A stretch of 64,000 nt of DNA from Siphonodentalium dalli. Taxonomy: Eukaryota > Mollusca > Scaphopoda > Gadilida > Siphonodentaliidae. Positions within the stretch are counted from its first letter, which is position 1, and each line of letters begins with the position of its first letter. The DNA lies in NCBI GenBank assembly GCA_032622095.1, contig CP136061.1:26352991-26416990 (forward strand). Reading direction: 5' to 3'. Below the pieces are notes generated by a model. The model was not told the DNA's origin and ran no database searches. It was given only the letters and a program-made list of their open reading frames with translations. This document shows, one piece after another, positions 41,101-52,508 of this stretch. Both the position numbers and the translations under genes were made by a program.

Positions 41101-43402
41101 TCTTATACCAATCACAAATTTGCCAATGGCGAACATAATTCACATTTGGAAAATGTATTTTCATTTGGCAAAAGTTTTGGCAAGTCACTTTTTAATTCCT
41201 CACGAAAGTTGAAAATAATTGGTCAATCATTACCATTCATATCAGAAAACTCTTACAATATAATTATATTAGTGGTGTTCTATAAGGTCTAGGAAAATGC
41301 ATTTAATGTGATGGTGGTGGTGTTTACATAGCTTATCCGCTTGTAATGTGCCATTCTGATGAAGAAACCATTCTACACAAAATATTTTCAATTGGCATAT
41401 TAGTTGGCGAAAGTAAATTTTGATCCACCGCGAACCCTGAATACATACCAAATATGGACTACTACTATGAGTTCTAAGTAGGCACACCAAAAATTAGGGG
41501 TTTTACAATCAACGTATAAAGTGCGAATACAGAAATGGCGCAATATCGTGACTGCTTATAAACAACCACTGAGCATTTTGCGAGAAACTAGTCGACCTGT
41601 ATTTTCTCAGACACAAAGCGTGTTTTGTGAATAATATCACATTTATATCATCATTATGCAATTCTATTACTATATTCTTGAGAAAGTGATCATAATTTGA
41701 TAAATTTTATTTCTAAATTAGATCCTACAACAAAGGCCACCCGTCCTGATTTTCATGACTACAAATAACTATTTTGTGAATAAAATAAAGATAAAATTGT
41801 CTATAAGGGTATGATAAAGTAGTTTATTCCAATTGTAATTCATATATGAAATTTTAATTAATTTTATTTTATAATCTTTGAGTTTGATATTTGAATAATA
41901 TGTTCTGCATTTCCTGTCTGCAGTGAATACTGGTTTCTGGATCCAATTTTCTCAGACATTTCGCCATATAAATTCCAAATGCTCCATTGTCATCTTCATC
42001 ATCGACATCATCAGTTGCAGCTAATGATCCTGATAGTTGCCTGAGGATGGTCAACTCCTCATTATCTCGTCGCTTCGCCCTAGATTTTGGTGTACATTTC
42101 AGTTTGGCTGGAGGAGAGTTTGTTTCAGATAATATGTCATCATCCAAAGTATCAATATCCTGCATCGCAGAGTCCATTTCTTCCTTTAAAAAAAAACAGG
42201 AGATTAATTATTATTTGTTTCTCTATTACACACATCAATTGTAAAAGTCAGTTAATTTTATAATATCCCTCTTAAAGGGATATGAAACACTCCAGTAAGG
42301 TGATCAATTATAAATGGAGAATAATCTTGTTCAAAATAGTAATTTCACAAATATTATATTAAATTGACAACACACCGTCATTCTTATATCTTAATTAAAT
42401 GCAGTGACTCAATGGCGATTGTTTTCTATGGAATGCTATGGCCGAATTGCTTCATATTTTCGGCAATGTTAGCAGTGTGTCTTATTGGGATATCCAATAT
42501 AGAATACATGACCCAATTGAGAGGGGGCGACACCCTCTCATATGATATCCAAAACTAATAATATCCATCTATGTATACTTGTTTTCATATTGTAGACACC
42601 TTCAACTGAAGAAGATTGGCGAAATGTGGCAAGTGAATTCGAGGAAAAGTGGAATTATCCACAGTGCATTGGAGCAATAGACGGGAAACACATTGCTATT
42701 AAACAACCGTCAAATGCTGGTTCAACTTTTTATAACTATAAAAAGTTCCACAGTATTATGTTGATGGCGCTTGTTGATGCTAATTACAGATTTTTATATA
42801 TTGATGTTGGCAGCAATGGCAGATGTGGCGACTCGGGTGTTTATACGACTGGCACCCTCTATCAGAGAATGCAAAGTAAATCTTTGGGGATTCCGGATCC
42901 GGAACCACTCAGGGGAACTGTCAACAATGTTGATTTCCACCTCGTTGGCGATGATGCCTTTGCGATGACGAAAGGATTGATGAAGCCTTTTTCACACAAG
43001 ACCGACAATGTGGCACATCGGTTATTTAACTACCGACTAAGCAGAGCACGCAGGGTAGTTGAAAATGCTTTTGGTATTTTAGCCAATCGATTCCGGGTGT
43101 TCCTTACCACAATCTGTTTGGAACCGGAACATACAGAGTATGTTGTTCTTGCAGCATGTGTGCTGCACAATTTCATGATTGACCATCAGCCTGGTGCTCA
43201 TCTCTGTTATGCAGACCAAGAAGATGAGCACCATATTATCACTCCTGGTAAGTGGAGGGCCTCCACTGAGAGGTTGGTAAATATGGCTCCGACAAAATCA
43301 CGTAATTGTGACACTGCTGCAAAACAACAGAGAGAGCTGTTGGCTTTCTATTTTAGTTCAGATTTGGGGTCTGTTCACTGGCAGAATGGGATGATAGCTT
43401 GA
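31818..43402 (+). CDS. PIF/Harbinger DDE transposase (HARBI1-like), three exons
   Basis: Exons 31818-32157, 40121-40236 and 42596-43402 join in phases 1 and 0 to a 420-residue protein without a stop. Residues 1-40 are Arg/Lys-rich with RRFW. 85-113 is the helical block ending LLITLRFLAT. Exon 2 gives the helix-turn-helix ETFTSLAFHFRVGERTISGI. Exon 3 holds the DDE_Tnp_4 nuclease with Asp181 (GAIDGKH), Asp271 (VGDDAF) and Glu308 (RVVENAFG), all intact. Such transposases excise and insert their element at TWA sites and need a partner Myb/MADF protein, which this element also encodes. The intron 1 donor is GC rather than GT. AATAAA occurs at 43960. The family assignment is firm. Confidence 0.93.
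32280..33910. repeat. Degenerate tandem repeat with poly-G tracts
   Basis: Units of roughly 150 bp contain GCTAGACAGCGGTTGGGG, TAAATGATCTGGCCAGTGCC, a G run of 10 to 29, and AGTTACAACAGAATTT. Recognisable units lie near 32455, 33620 and 33780. They are interrupted by a MITE at 32860. Confidence 0.8.
32860..33479. mobile_element. MITE with GGAGAAGTCGGCCCC ends, 620 bp
   Basis: GGAGAAGTCGGCCCCGTGCA and its near complement form about 35-bp TIRs. A second palindrome is nested at 33080-33302 (CGTCGAAATACCAAGCTGA ends). Confidence 0.8.
34390..35030. mobile_element. Non-autonomous hAT element, 641 bp
   Basis: The ends are TAGTGATGCGGACCGGAC and GTCCGGTCCGCATCACTA. The 8-bp duplication AACATGTG is at 34382-34389 and 35031-35038. 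Both terminal regions are packed with GGACCGGACC words. Confidence 0.92.
35600..36190. repeat. Tandem array, about 150-bp units
   Basis: After a GTCCGTCCGTCCGT stretch, units with CATGTATAATTTTGTC, TCAACCACC and GGAACCTGTGCA(C/T)CTGCG repeat about four times with heavy divergence. Confidence 0.75.
36844..39664. repeat. Left arm of a large inverted repeat
   Basis: Reverse complement of 53064-55496, colinear except for about 300 bp (near 38390-38695) absent on the right. It contains two direct copies of a roughly 565-bp repeat (36905-37470, 39150-39715), AGCTCACCTGAGAC-type repeats at 37490 and 38047, and a TTAA MITE. It lies in transposase intron 1. Confidence 0.9.
38766..39020. mobile_element. 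TTAA-flanked fold-back MITE family B
   Basis: TTAA at 38762-38765 and 39021-39024, two internal hairpins of TTCTCTTATATATGC type. It is present at the matching place in the right arm (53695-53948), so the arms duplicated after this insertion. Confidence 0.9.
39825..39935. mobile_element. TTAA MITE family B, partial copy
   Basis: It keeps the TGTATTCTCTTAATATGTGC hairpin and the TGGTCTTTAATGCTGC end only. Confidence 0.7.
40121..40236 (+). CDS. Harbinger transposase exon 2
   Basis: The acceptor is TTGATTTTTCAG and the donor GTAATA. The 116 bp code the split Gly then ETFTSLAFHFRVGERTISGI and VKHTTRVIYNNLKERYLK, the usual helix-turn-helix region. Confidence 0.93.
40261..40940. mobile_element. 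Tc1/mariner-like MITE, 680 bp
   Basis: CAGTTAAACTTCGTTAAGTC and its complement (one mismatch in 23) are flanked by TA on both sides. TTCGACTTAA words recur throughout. It lies 24 bp after transposase exon 2. Confidence 0.85.
41869..42183 (-). CDS. MADF-BESS exon 3 (BESS motif)
   Basis: The acceptor TTTTTTTTAAAG is followed by EEMDSAMQDIDTLDDDIL. The C-terminus FGIYMAKCLRKLDPETSIHC fits the BESS protein-interaction motif. AATAAA lies at 41822-41827 on the same strand. The exon sits wholly inside intron 2 of the transposase gene. Confidence 0.9.
   Translation of the reverse strand, partial: EEMDSAMQDIDTLDDDILSETNSPPAKLKCTPKSRAKRRDNEELTILRQLSGSLAATDDVDDEDDNGAFGIYMAKCLRKLDPETSIHCRQEMQNILFKYQTQRL
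42596..43402 (+). CDS. Harbinger transposase exon 3 (catalytic domain)
   Basis: The acceptor TTTTCATATTGTAG precedes TPSTEEDWRNVASEFEEKW. It has 268 codons to TGA at 43402, the whole DDE nuclease domain, with no frame break. Confidence 0.95.
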   Translation, partial: TPSTEEDWRNVASEFEEKWNYPQCIGAIDGKHIAIKQPSNAGSTFYNYKKFHSIMLMALVDANYRFLYIDVGSNGRCGDSGVYTTGTLYQRMQSKSLGIPDPEPLRGTVNNVDFHLVGDDAFAMTKGLMKPFSHKTDNVAHRLFNYRLSRARRVVENAFGILANRFRVFLTTICLEPEHTEYVVLAACVLHNFMIDHQPGAHLCYADQEDEHHIITPGKWRASTERLVNMAPTKSRNCDTAAKQQRELLAFYFSSDLGSVHWQNGMIA

Positions 43403-44169
43403 GGTGGTAAATGCAAAAGATCACATTATTTCTAGATTTAGGTTTGAACTTAATTAGCACCTCTGTGGACCTCCAACATACTTTATAGATGGGACCACAC
43501 AATAACATTAATGACATGAGAAAGATAATTCCATCTTTACTGTATACAAAATCAAATGCTTATTTCATAACCAAAAGAGGTGCAAACATGATATATCCTT
43601 TTGGTATGCGGTTATTTTAAAAAAAATTCATCCCCACTAAATGTCCAGGAATTCAAAATCAATTGGCATTTTTTGCTCTTTATGCCTAGACTAATAATTA
43701 TTATGTGTATACATTGAAATAAGAAGGCACAGGTCCCCATGCCCCCTGAAAATGTGGTTTCACTAGCCCATTTGAATTTTACAAATCAAGCAAAATATTT
43801 GTTTTTAGAAATGTTGATTGTGTCGTGTCTTGCTATAACTATAACATATCCTGGAAATTTGTAGAAATGCTAATTATGTCTGAACCTAGAACTTGTGATA
43901 AACTGGGCCTAAATTCGGAGTTGATATACCCCTACTACTTTTTATACATCTTTTCTCTGAATAAATCGTGATAGTATATTCTGATGAAAATCAAGGGCCC
44001 TGCAAATGTAAATGGGACTGCTGATTCGATTAAATCATAGGATTCAACTACTTTTAAATATCCTTCTTGTCATCATTATTGTTAAAAAAAGAACATCCTT
44101 GGTTGAAGATGTCTAATTCTAAATTGAGGTCATAAAAATGGTCAGATTTAGTAGACATTACACCTTTAA

Positions 44170-44427
44170 AGGGGTACTGTACGCCAAATGTTGTTGTTGG
44201 TTTCTACATTCTCCGAGTCGGAGAATAAGGTAACAATTTTTTAATTATTTGAAAGTCTGTTGAGTACGAAGTAGTTTTACGGATGACAAATTTACCGGAA
44301 TAAGATAGCCAATTAACCTGAGCGTTTACAGAATACATCTTCGTCTAAAATTACTTATGTTTCTATATATTATCGATAATAGATCGTTGTCACCGGAAAT
44401 TTAATGAAAATGGCATACAGTACCCCT
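44170..44427. mobile_element. TTAA MITE family D, 258 bp
   Basis: AGGGGTACTGTACGCCA and its complement (one mismatch) are flanked by TTAA at 44166-44169 and 44428-44431. Confidence 0.88.
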
Positions 44428-44592
44428 TTAAGTGAAGAATCTCAAGCTATCATCCAATTCAATAGTTCATTGATAATTTATCAGTCTGGAAAGAAATCAC
44501 CAGAATGTGACTTAAATTCTGCAGTGTTTGAATTTTGCCCACCTTTTTTGGAATTTAACAAACTGAAAACAAATTTATGTCAAAACCAAGAT

Positions 44593-44988
44593 GATCAGTG
44601 CAGCATTAAAGATCCTGTGCCAGTGAATTTTCTTAGATATACAAATGTCCCATCTGGAGCCTCCCATATATTAGAGAATGCACTGGCTGTCAAGATAAAT
44701 ATTCAGTTCTTCCCACGAGGAAAACACAACTAGAGCATTTATTTGCTCCCTAATAATAATGACCTGTAATGCAGAAGACGGGTGTAATATGGCACCTAAA
44801 TTATAATTGTATGTTGAAAATTACAAGTACTTACGGGTGCGAGAGCAATCTCTCCCGTCTCCTGGGAAGGACTGAATATTATAAGGTTAATGTAATCTGT
44901 TATATATGTGAGGCTCTCATATACTTTTGAGAGAATGCATCAGCATAAAGATTTTGCAAAATTTCAGGAACTAGTCATGGAAGGGTTA
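44593..44988. mobile_element. TTAA MITE family B fragments
   Basis: GTGCAGCATTAAAGATCCTG begins one fragment; CTAGTCATGGAAGGGTTAA ends another at about 44988. Decayed TTATATATG hairpins lie between, with about 170 bp of other sequence inserted. Confidence 0.7.
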
Positions 44989-45553
44989 ATAATTTCTGAA
45001 AGAGACAGATTAATTCAGAGACGGCCCCAGATCTGAACTTGATGTGTCTATCATTCTGATGCCAAGCCAAAGGCGCACTTGATAAAGATGTTGTGTCTCT
45101 TCCCTAAACTTTCTCAAATTTCTCCGATGGTATATAAACACATAAAAAAGCAAGTCCCCCCGTCATATAATACACTGTGTCGCCTGTTAGGTATTGATTT
45201 GGAAATTTTAAAGGCATGGATGGCCTTCAATGGGTACCGCAACAAACGGTAACAATATTAAATAGACAGGCTGTATTGTTACGTTAATCATAAAAACATG
45301 TTTCGCTTAAATAGTATGTTATTGTCAAGTTTGTATGCTTTGTTAAGTAAACAAAAGCCAAAACAGTATGTCTATATTTTAATATTCTTTCTGTTTATGG
45401 CAGTTCTAAAGGGTGTGACTATTTTTAAAGCATACCCACCACAAAGGCTATGCAAACCATTAAACAATTTGGCATTTTCAAAAATCACACTTTCAAATTT
45501 CCAATCAAGCAACGATCAGAAGGTTATAAAACCAGTGGTATGCATACCTTTAA

Positions 45554-46023
45554 AGGTACTCAACCCGTAAAGAGGGTCCCCATCTCAACAGATTCCAACA
45601 ACAACAATCCGATCGGAGGGTCCTATATTACTATTTCTTTGGCTTTGGGGGTAAAAAATATTTGATTCGAGTCGAGGAACCCATCAAACAAAGCTCAGAG
45701 TTATTATATATTGATTTTTGAAATTTGTTATAAACTCGAGATGCGTACTACTAACTGCCGTAATCTGCTCTGGATGTGTTCTCCAAATCTATTCAAACAG
45801 ACAAGGATGGATAACTCTATAATCAAGTGGGTAATAATAACGAATTTTTTACTATCTTCTGGGCCAGAAAGAATTCCTGATAATGAAAAATAATAGATTT
45901 CTAAAATCGATATCTAACAAATCTGAGCTTTGATGGGTGACTTCCTCGACTCGAATCAAATATGTTTGACCCCCGAAGCCATTGAAATAGTAATTGAGAG
46001 GAGTTTTATCTGGTTGAGTACCT
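45554..46023. mobile_element. TTAA MITE family C, complete 470 bp
   Basis: TTAA at 45550-45553 and 46024-46027, AGGTACTCAACCCG end and its complement. It matches the copy at 23382-23851 along its length. Confidence 0.92.
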
Positions 46024-46819
46024 TTAAACAAGCAATGTGCTACATTTACCTTGTTCTCATTTCATTCAAAATTTCAAAATGATCAGGTAATTAACATATC
46101 CTCAAAGGAGATACAGGCGATTTTTTTTTTAGGGGGAACTCAATTTTTTAGGTGTTTTGATTGATCTGGGAATGTAATTAATCTTTTATTTCGAGCACCA
46201 GTTAAAATAATATCTATTACCAGAAACAAAATGTTAGGTATCGTTGCACTATTATCAAGGCTATTTAACATTAGTCTAGATGCTTTAATGATTGTGAGAT
46301 TCAGCAGCCAGGATTGGGCTTCAGCTTTAGCTAAAATTCAGGTCTACAAGAGGTATGCCTATTTTCACATTGATATATGACCCTTTCATTTCTTATGAAG
46401 TTATAGGAAGAGATAGACCATCTATGAAGTGTTGTTCTGGAAGAGGTACTACATACAGAATGGTATTTGACTAATACCAACTTCTTATTCAATTTATTCC
46501 TGTGTGCTCAGTGCTTTTATTCATATTGTGTTCCTATTTCAAATTAAAGACATGGAAGGCGTTCGTAATAACATTAGAATGGTAGCGGAATTCTACCTCT
46601 GAACTAGCAAAAAACAAGCGCTATAAATATATATCGTATAAAGATATATCACCTACAATCAGATGAGCTTCTTGAGGTGTCAAAATATTATATATTACGG
46701 TATTTTCCAGAATATGTGTGCATACTGCACCAACTGATGACTTTGATGATTTGATTGGAGAAATATGCACCCCAAAGTTACCCGTTCCTATTAATCGTTA
46801 TCTGTATTTTAGTGTTATC

Positions 46820-49740
46820 GTTCTTCCCTGAAAATAACAAAGGCACCTGTTATAGCTTTACAGATAACAGAAGAATTTCAACTCGCTGTACCTCACTGGG
46901 AGAATAATAATACTGAAAATAAGAAATAAGTCTTTTTCACGTTTTTCCGTGTAATAATGGTTTTACAAGCTTTGTATTTTTTAGCTTTACCAGCTGTGAA
47001 TGCCTTCCTAATCTTTAATTTGAAATGGTTATACATACTGTCTCATTCCGGTCAAAGGCCTATTAGGATTATTTCAGCTGAAGACCCAGTAATGAGCCAA
47101 AACTCGACTGACGTTCCAGCTTTATAAGAAATATTCCTTCCCAGGTTTAACTTTGGAGATAGTGTTGTATACCATTGAAATATTGTTTGACCATATCATG
47201 TATTTCATTTTTGATGGATATTTCATATAATGTATTCTTTTTCCAAACAAACCATTAATTCAGTCTGACAAGACCCAGTATAGTTGGTGTGCTTAAAATG
47301 TTTGGCATTGTTGGTAGAATGTTACATTCCTCCAGTTGTCACAGTAACTGAATACTAACTTATCAGTTTCACACACCCGAACAAGTACATAATATGTCTT
47401 TATTTTAGTCTGATAAGAACATCTCAGTATTTCAAGTCACCATTTTATAACTTAGTCATTTTCAGACGTATTGTTAATCCTTTATGGTAAACAGAAAATT
47501 ACAATATCTGGGATCTCTTCACTGAAGAATTATGATAATGAAAATAAGAACCAAGATTTGTTCACATTCTTCATTGTGTTTACTGTAGCACAGTGAACAT
47601 CTTCTGTATGCACTGGGGGGTAACTGTTTCACAAGAATCGATTCTATCGCCTATCGGGTTCCGTCTCTTTCGAATTAAGTCCCGTCTCTTTCGCGACTTG
47701 AAACAAATGTTTTCAAAGTTTTGACCTCCATTTATACACTAAATGTTAAAACAGAACGTATTTTACAAAAACTATCGCTAGATTGTGTCTTTGTGCGTAA
47801 TTATTGGTGATAATAATGCGAAGTCGGCTATTTTTTGCACACTTAGAAGCGTAATGTGTTTGTGTGCATTTCCTTTGTAAATTAAGCAGCATTTTGATGC
47901 TCCTTTTATCGGCCTTTTTACCTTTTAATTAGACTGAAATATGTCTTCTTGTATGATCGAACACCAGGACACGATTACAGCACAGCTCTCGATGGCTCCT
48001 CACAGTAAAAGACCCTCAAATTAATCCATCAAAAGAAGCAACGCAATGTTCCGATTCTAATGTGATTTTATGTTCACGATCGGTTCTTTCACCCCCATTT
48101 AATGCAATATTATATTCGACCAGATAGTTCATCTGTGTTTCTAGTTGCCATATTACCATATATATATATGGTTCAAACTATAGTCACAGCAACACCAATA
48201 TGAGGTTTTTAGTATTCCCAAAGCATCATGGGTTGGATATTTTTAATATCTGACCTATGGTATGGGAACACTAAAACTCATCTATTGATTTACTATGGCT
48301 ACATTTTAAACCATATATGACCATGTATTGTCATTGGGCAACTATAGATGTACAATCTAATGTTCAACCATAAAATTTGACAAGTTTCAGTCCAATTTAA
48401 AGTTGACAAGGCCAATAATCTGAGCATCAAAGTGCTACTTAATTTTCATGGGAAATGCACCCAAATGCACTACGTCTCTAACTGTGCACAACATGCAGCC
48501 GATTTTCCATTACTGTCACCAATAAACACGTATAAAGACATAATCTGTTGATTGTTATTGGAGAATACATTCTGTTTTGACATTCAGTCTATAAACAACA
48601 GTCAAAACTTTGAAAATATGTTTTAGAAATCGGGAACGAGTCGGAATTTAATTCGATAGAGACGGAACCGGAAGGGCGATAGAATCGATTCTTGTGAAAC
48701 AGTTTCCCCCCAGTGGTATGACCATAACTTTAATTTGAAATGGTTATACATACTGTCTCATTCTGGTCAAAGGCCTATTAGGATTATTTCAGCTGAAGAC
48801 CCAGTAGAGAGCCAAAACTCGACTGACGTTCCAGTTTTATAAGAAATATTCCTTCCCAGGTTTAACTTTGGAGATAGTGTAGTATACCATTGAATATTGT
48901 TTGACCATATCATGTATTTAATTTTTAATTTTTAATGCATGTTTCATATAATGTATTCTTTTCTCAGACAAACCTTTAACTCAGTCTGACAAGAACATCT
49001 GAATATTTCAAGCCCCCATTGTGCAATTTTGTAGTTTTCAAACATATAGTACTTCGCTGAAAATGACAACAAAGGCACCTGTTACAACTATACGGTAAAC
49101 ACAGGAATTACAATACCCAGTATAGTTGGTGTGCTCAAAATGTTAGGCATTGTTGATAGAATGTTATATTCCTCCAGTTGTCACAGCACCGGAATACTAA
49201 CTTATCAGTTTCACACACCCGAACAAGTACATAGTATGTCTTTAATTTAGTCTGATAAGATCATCTCAGTATTTCAAGTCACCATTTTATAATTTAGTAG
49301 TTTTCAGACGTATTGTTAATCCTTTACGGTAAACAAAAAATTTACAATATCTGGTATCTTTTCACTGAAGAATTATGATAATGAAAATAAGAACCAAGAT
49401 TTTTTCACATTCTTTTTTTAGTGTTTACGGTGGAACAGTGAACACCTTCTGTATGACCATGACTTTAATTAGAAATGGTTATATACATACTGTCTCATTC
49501 TGGTGAAAGGCCTATTATGACGTTCCAGTTTTATAAGAAATATTCCTTCCCAGGTTTAACTTTGGAAATAGCGTTGCATACCATTGCATATTGTTTGACC
49601 ATATCATGTATTTCATTTTTCATTTTTAATGCATGTTTCATTTAATGTATTCTTTTCTCAGACAAACCTTTAACTCAGTCTGACAAGAACATCTCAGTAT
49701 TTCAACTACAATTTAGTATTTTTCAGATGCTCACTCATAA
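46820..49740. repeat. Satellite-like direct repeat, about 740-bp unit
   Basis: Units start near 47011, 48716 and 49452 with CTTTAATTTGAAATGGTTAT and contain CAAAGGCCTATTAGGATTAT and TTCCTTCCCAGGTTTAACTT. The third is truncated, and an older partial unit lies before 47010. Part of the unit also occurs at 75-122. Confidence 0.85.
47611..48715. mobile_element. Fold-back element with CACTGGGGGG ends and 5-bp duplication
   Basis: CACTGGGGGGTAACTGTTTC and its near complement open long diverged arms that pair over several hundred bases. GTATG is duplicated at 47606-47610 and 48716-48720; the uninterrupted repeat at 49450 (CTGTATGACCAT) confirms the empty site. CAC termini with 5-bp duplication fit Transib-like elements, but no transposase is present. 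Confidence 0.85.
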
Positions 49741-50096
49741 GAGTGATTACACATATTCAGAATTCAATATTGCATAGTTAATGTAATTCTGGGTGTTTGT
49801 TCCACACCCATTGGCATGAGGTACATACATGTATTCAAGGTGTTAATGTGGCCAAAGATGAGATACATTTTATCAGATTTACACTTAACTTAAGATGATG
49901 CCCAAATCATTGCACATGATGGATTGAAATTTGGTAAAAAAGTTAAGGCTATATACCGATATCACATCTCTGATTGTCATCAGATTTCTATGAAAAATTT
50001 CTTTTGATTCAATGTCACCCAGTTGGGTAATCAAATATTTTAACAAATTGTTAGATTGGATGTGGCAAAACAGTTAGATACCAATTTTTTGAGTTC

Positions 50097-50245
50097 CAGC
50101 TGGAACCTCCAGGTTGCATTGGTACTAGCAGAGCCTGGCTAATAGCCCACACGATTGTACCAGTCGTCGTGTCTTGAAATTATATTGTCCAGAACCAGCT
50201 GGCATCATCACAGAGGACAGTTAAGGGCTAAGAGGTACATAAACT
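50097..50245 (-). repeat. Truncated copy of the 565-bp repeat
   Basis: AGTTCCAGCTGGAACCTCCA to GGGCTAAGAGGTACATA matches the repeat found in both arms of the large inverted repeat, with the middle deleted. Confidence 0.85.
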
Positions 50246-50270
50246 CAGAAAGTTTCCAGCATTACTTTAA

Positions 50271-50720
50271 AAATGGATGTTGATTGTATGGCATTCCATG
50301 GAGTATGGATGCAAGTTGAACATAAAAGTGCTCAACACCAGTAACGTTGTCAACACATGAAAATGTCAGACCAATTTGCATCCATACTCCATGGAATGCA
50401 ATGAAATAAACATTCATTCCTCATGTGTACACTCAACTGTCAAACTGAATGAGTATTTACAGCCTAAAATTAATAATATTCTCTACTTTTCAATCATATG
50501 TTAAAGATTGCTTCCACACAATATGGACACAATTTTGGGTTTATATAATAGTGCCCAATGTCAAAAGTTATCATTTGATTGTTCATCATCTATTTACACA
50601 ACATTTAAGAAATGGATGATCGATTTTGTTGTGTTCCATAGAGTATGGATACAAGTTGGTCTGACATGAAAATGTCAGACCAAGTTGCATCCATACTCTA
50701 TGGAACGCAACAAAATCAAC
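50271..50720. repeat. Two related hairpins
   Basis: TGGCATTCCATGGAGTATGG pairs at 50290/50400, and TTCCATAGAGTATGGATAC at 50633/50705, each with a short loop and ATGAAAATGTCAGACCAA on one side. Confidence 0.8.
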
Positions 50721-51093
50721 ATTCATCACTTATATTTACACTCAATCGAGTCAACTGGCAGATTAAGAGTTTTAAGCGTCTATTTCCAACATTATTATCG
50801 TGGCTCGGAGCAAGTTGAGTCTACACTAAAATGGATGAAAGTTGGGGTCAGCGCGCGACGTCATGTGAAGTAATTTCGACCAACCAACGTCCTGCATTCA
50901 TGTTCCACAACGCGATTGCATGTTTGAGTGTAAATATGATGCATAATACGATGTCAAATTTACAACTATGAACTATAAACTTTACAGGTACATAAAACAA
51001 ATTAAGGTTAAGTTTTGAAAGCTAATAAAAATGAATGAGACATATGTGTCAAATTTAATTTTGAATATCAAACACCTAAAATAAATATTTTTA

Positions 51094-51879
51094 AGGTACT
51101 CAATCCGATTAAGCGCCCCTAAATTATGGGCAGCTAAATTAACATATACTCAAATATTTGGAGATATCTCTAAATATTTGGAGATAACTCTAAATATTTG
51201 GAGATATCTCTAAATGATTTGGAGATATCTCTAAATATTTGGAGATATCTTCAAATGATTTAGAGATATCTCTAAATGATTTGAAGATATCCCTAAATGA
51301 TTTGGAGATATCTCTAAATATTTGTAGATATCTCTAAATATTTGGAGATATCTCCAAATCATTTGGAGATATCTCTAAATCAGCACATATCCATAATTGA
51401 TATGAATTGAAAATCTCTCCAAATCGATTTGGAGATAACTGCGATTTATTTGGAGATATCTACAAATATTTAGAGATATCTCCAAATATTTGAGTATATG
51501 TTAATTTGGCTGCCCATAATGAATTTAGTAAATTACTATTTCTTTGGCTACAGGGGTAAAAAATATTTGATTAGAGTCGAGGAACCCACCCATCACAGCT
51601 CAGAGTGAACAGATATTCATTGTTGAAGTTTGTTATTTTATCGAGATGTGAGGTGGATAACTGTAAAAGCAAGTGGTGATAATAACACAATTTTGACCAA
51701 GACCATCCTTTTTAGGAGTGTTTCTGGGCCACAAACAACAGAAATAACAAAACTTAAAAAATTTATATCTGATCACTCTTGAGCGTTGATGGGTAGGTTC
51801 CTCGACTCAAATCAAATATATTTTACTCCAGAAGCCAAAGAAATAGTAATGTATGAAGGTCTGATCGGATTGAGTACCT
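51094..51879. mobile_element. TTAA MITE family C, with nested insertion
   Basis: The arms AGGTACTCAATCCGATTAAG and CGGATTGAGTACCT border it; TTAA is intact on the right and one base short on the left. A second palindromic element is inserted at about 51123-51521. Confidence 0.85.
51123..51521. mobile_element. Nested palindrome with AGATATCTCTAAATATTTGG array
   Basis: TTATGGGCAGCTAAATTAAC and its near complement are the ends. The interior is about 18 variants of a 20-bp self-complementary unit around AGATATCTC and AAATATTT, so almost any two units can pair. Confidence 0.88.
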
Positions 51880-51902
51880 TTAAATATAAAATATGCAAAC
51901 AC

Positions 51903-52117
51903 CTGTGAGAATGCCAATGGTGAAGCAGGCTGCAGCTGTAAGCTCGAAACTGAAACCCTGCCTTTCACGAATGGCTTGATAAAATTTAACAGCTTCAGCA
52001 GCATGCTATTTCTTCTGCTCGTCTCACTGGAACTAGCTTCAGAGCCACTTGAGTTACCTTTAAGGGCTCTTGTTTACGAGGCCCTAAGACTTGTCATTTT
52101 TTTCTTCACTTCTTCCA
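51903..52117 (-). pseudogene. MADF-BESS exon 2 with in-frame TAA
   Basis: The acceptor AATTTTGCAG and donor TCACAG/GTGTTT fit; the exon is 215 bp, the length needed to link phase 1 to phase 0. The reading frame is VEEVKKKMTSLRAS, TAA, TRALKGNSSGSEASSSETSR and onward, so a single base change explains the stop. A TTAA MITE begins 24 bp beyond the exon. Confidence 0.85.
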
Positions 52118-52508
52118 CTGCAAAATTTATTTATGAAAAGTTACAAAAGCACACAATTCATTCAAACTTTACAAATATGTATAACATTGATAATAAGCTA
52201 CTTGTGTGATTATACTCATGTGGTATTCAAGTGTTGCACTTTATTAGGTACATTGACATTTTCTAAAAATGTTCAAATGCAATGGAATGCCAACATGTAT
52301 TTGTCTACTGCTGTGGTTGAATATCATAACAAATACTTCAAGTGGTGTCTGTGTATATAGCAGATGTTGAAGCCAATATTCTTTTTTTGTCAGCCTCGGA
52401 GTTCAAAATCCACAGCCATTTATTAAATTCTCATGTACCCCAATGTTACCATAGATAATTAGTAATATCCCAAATTATTATTTAAAAAAAGGCGAGTTAT
52501 GATAGGTT

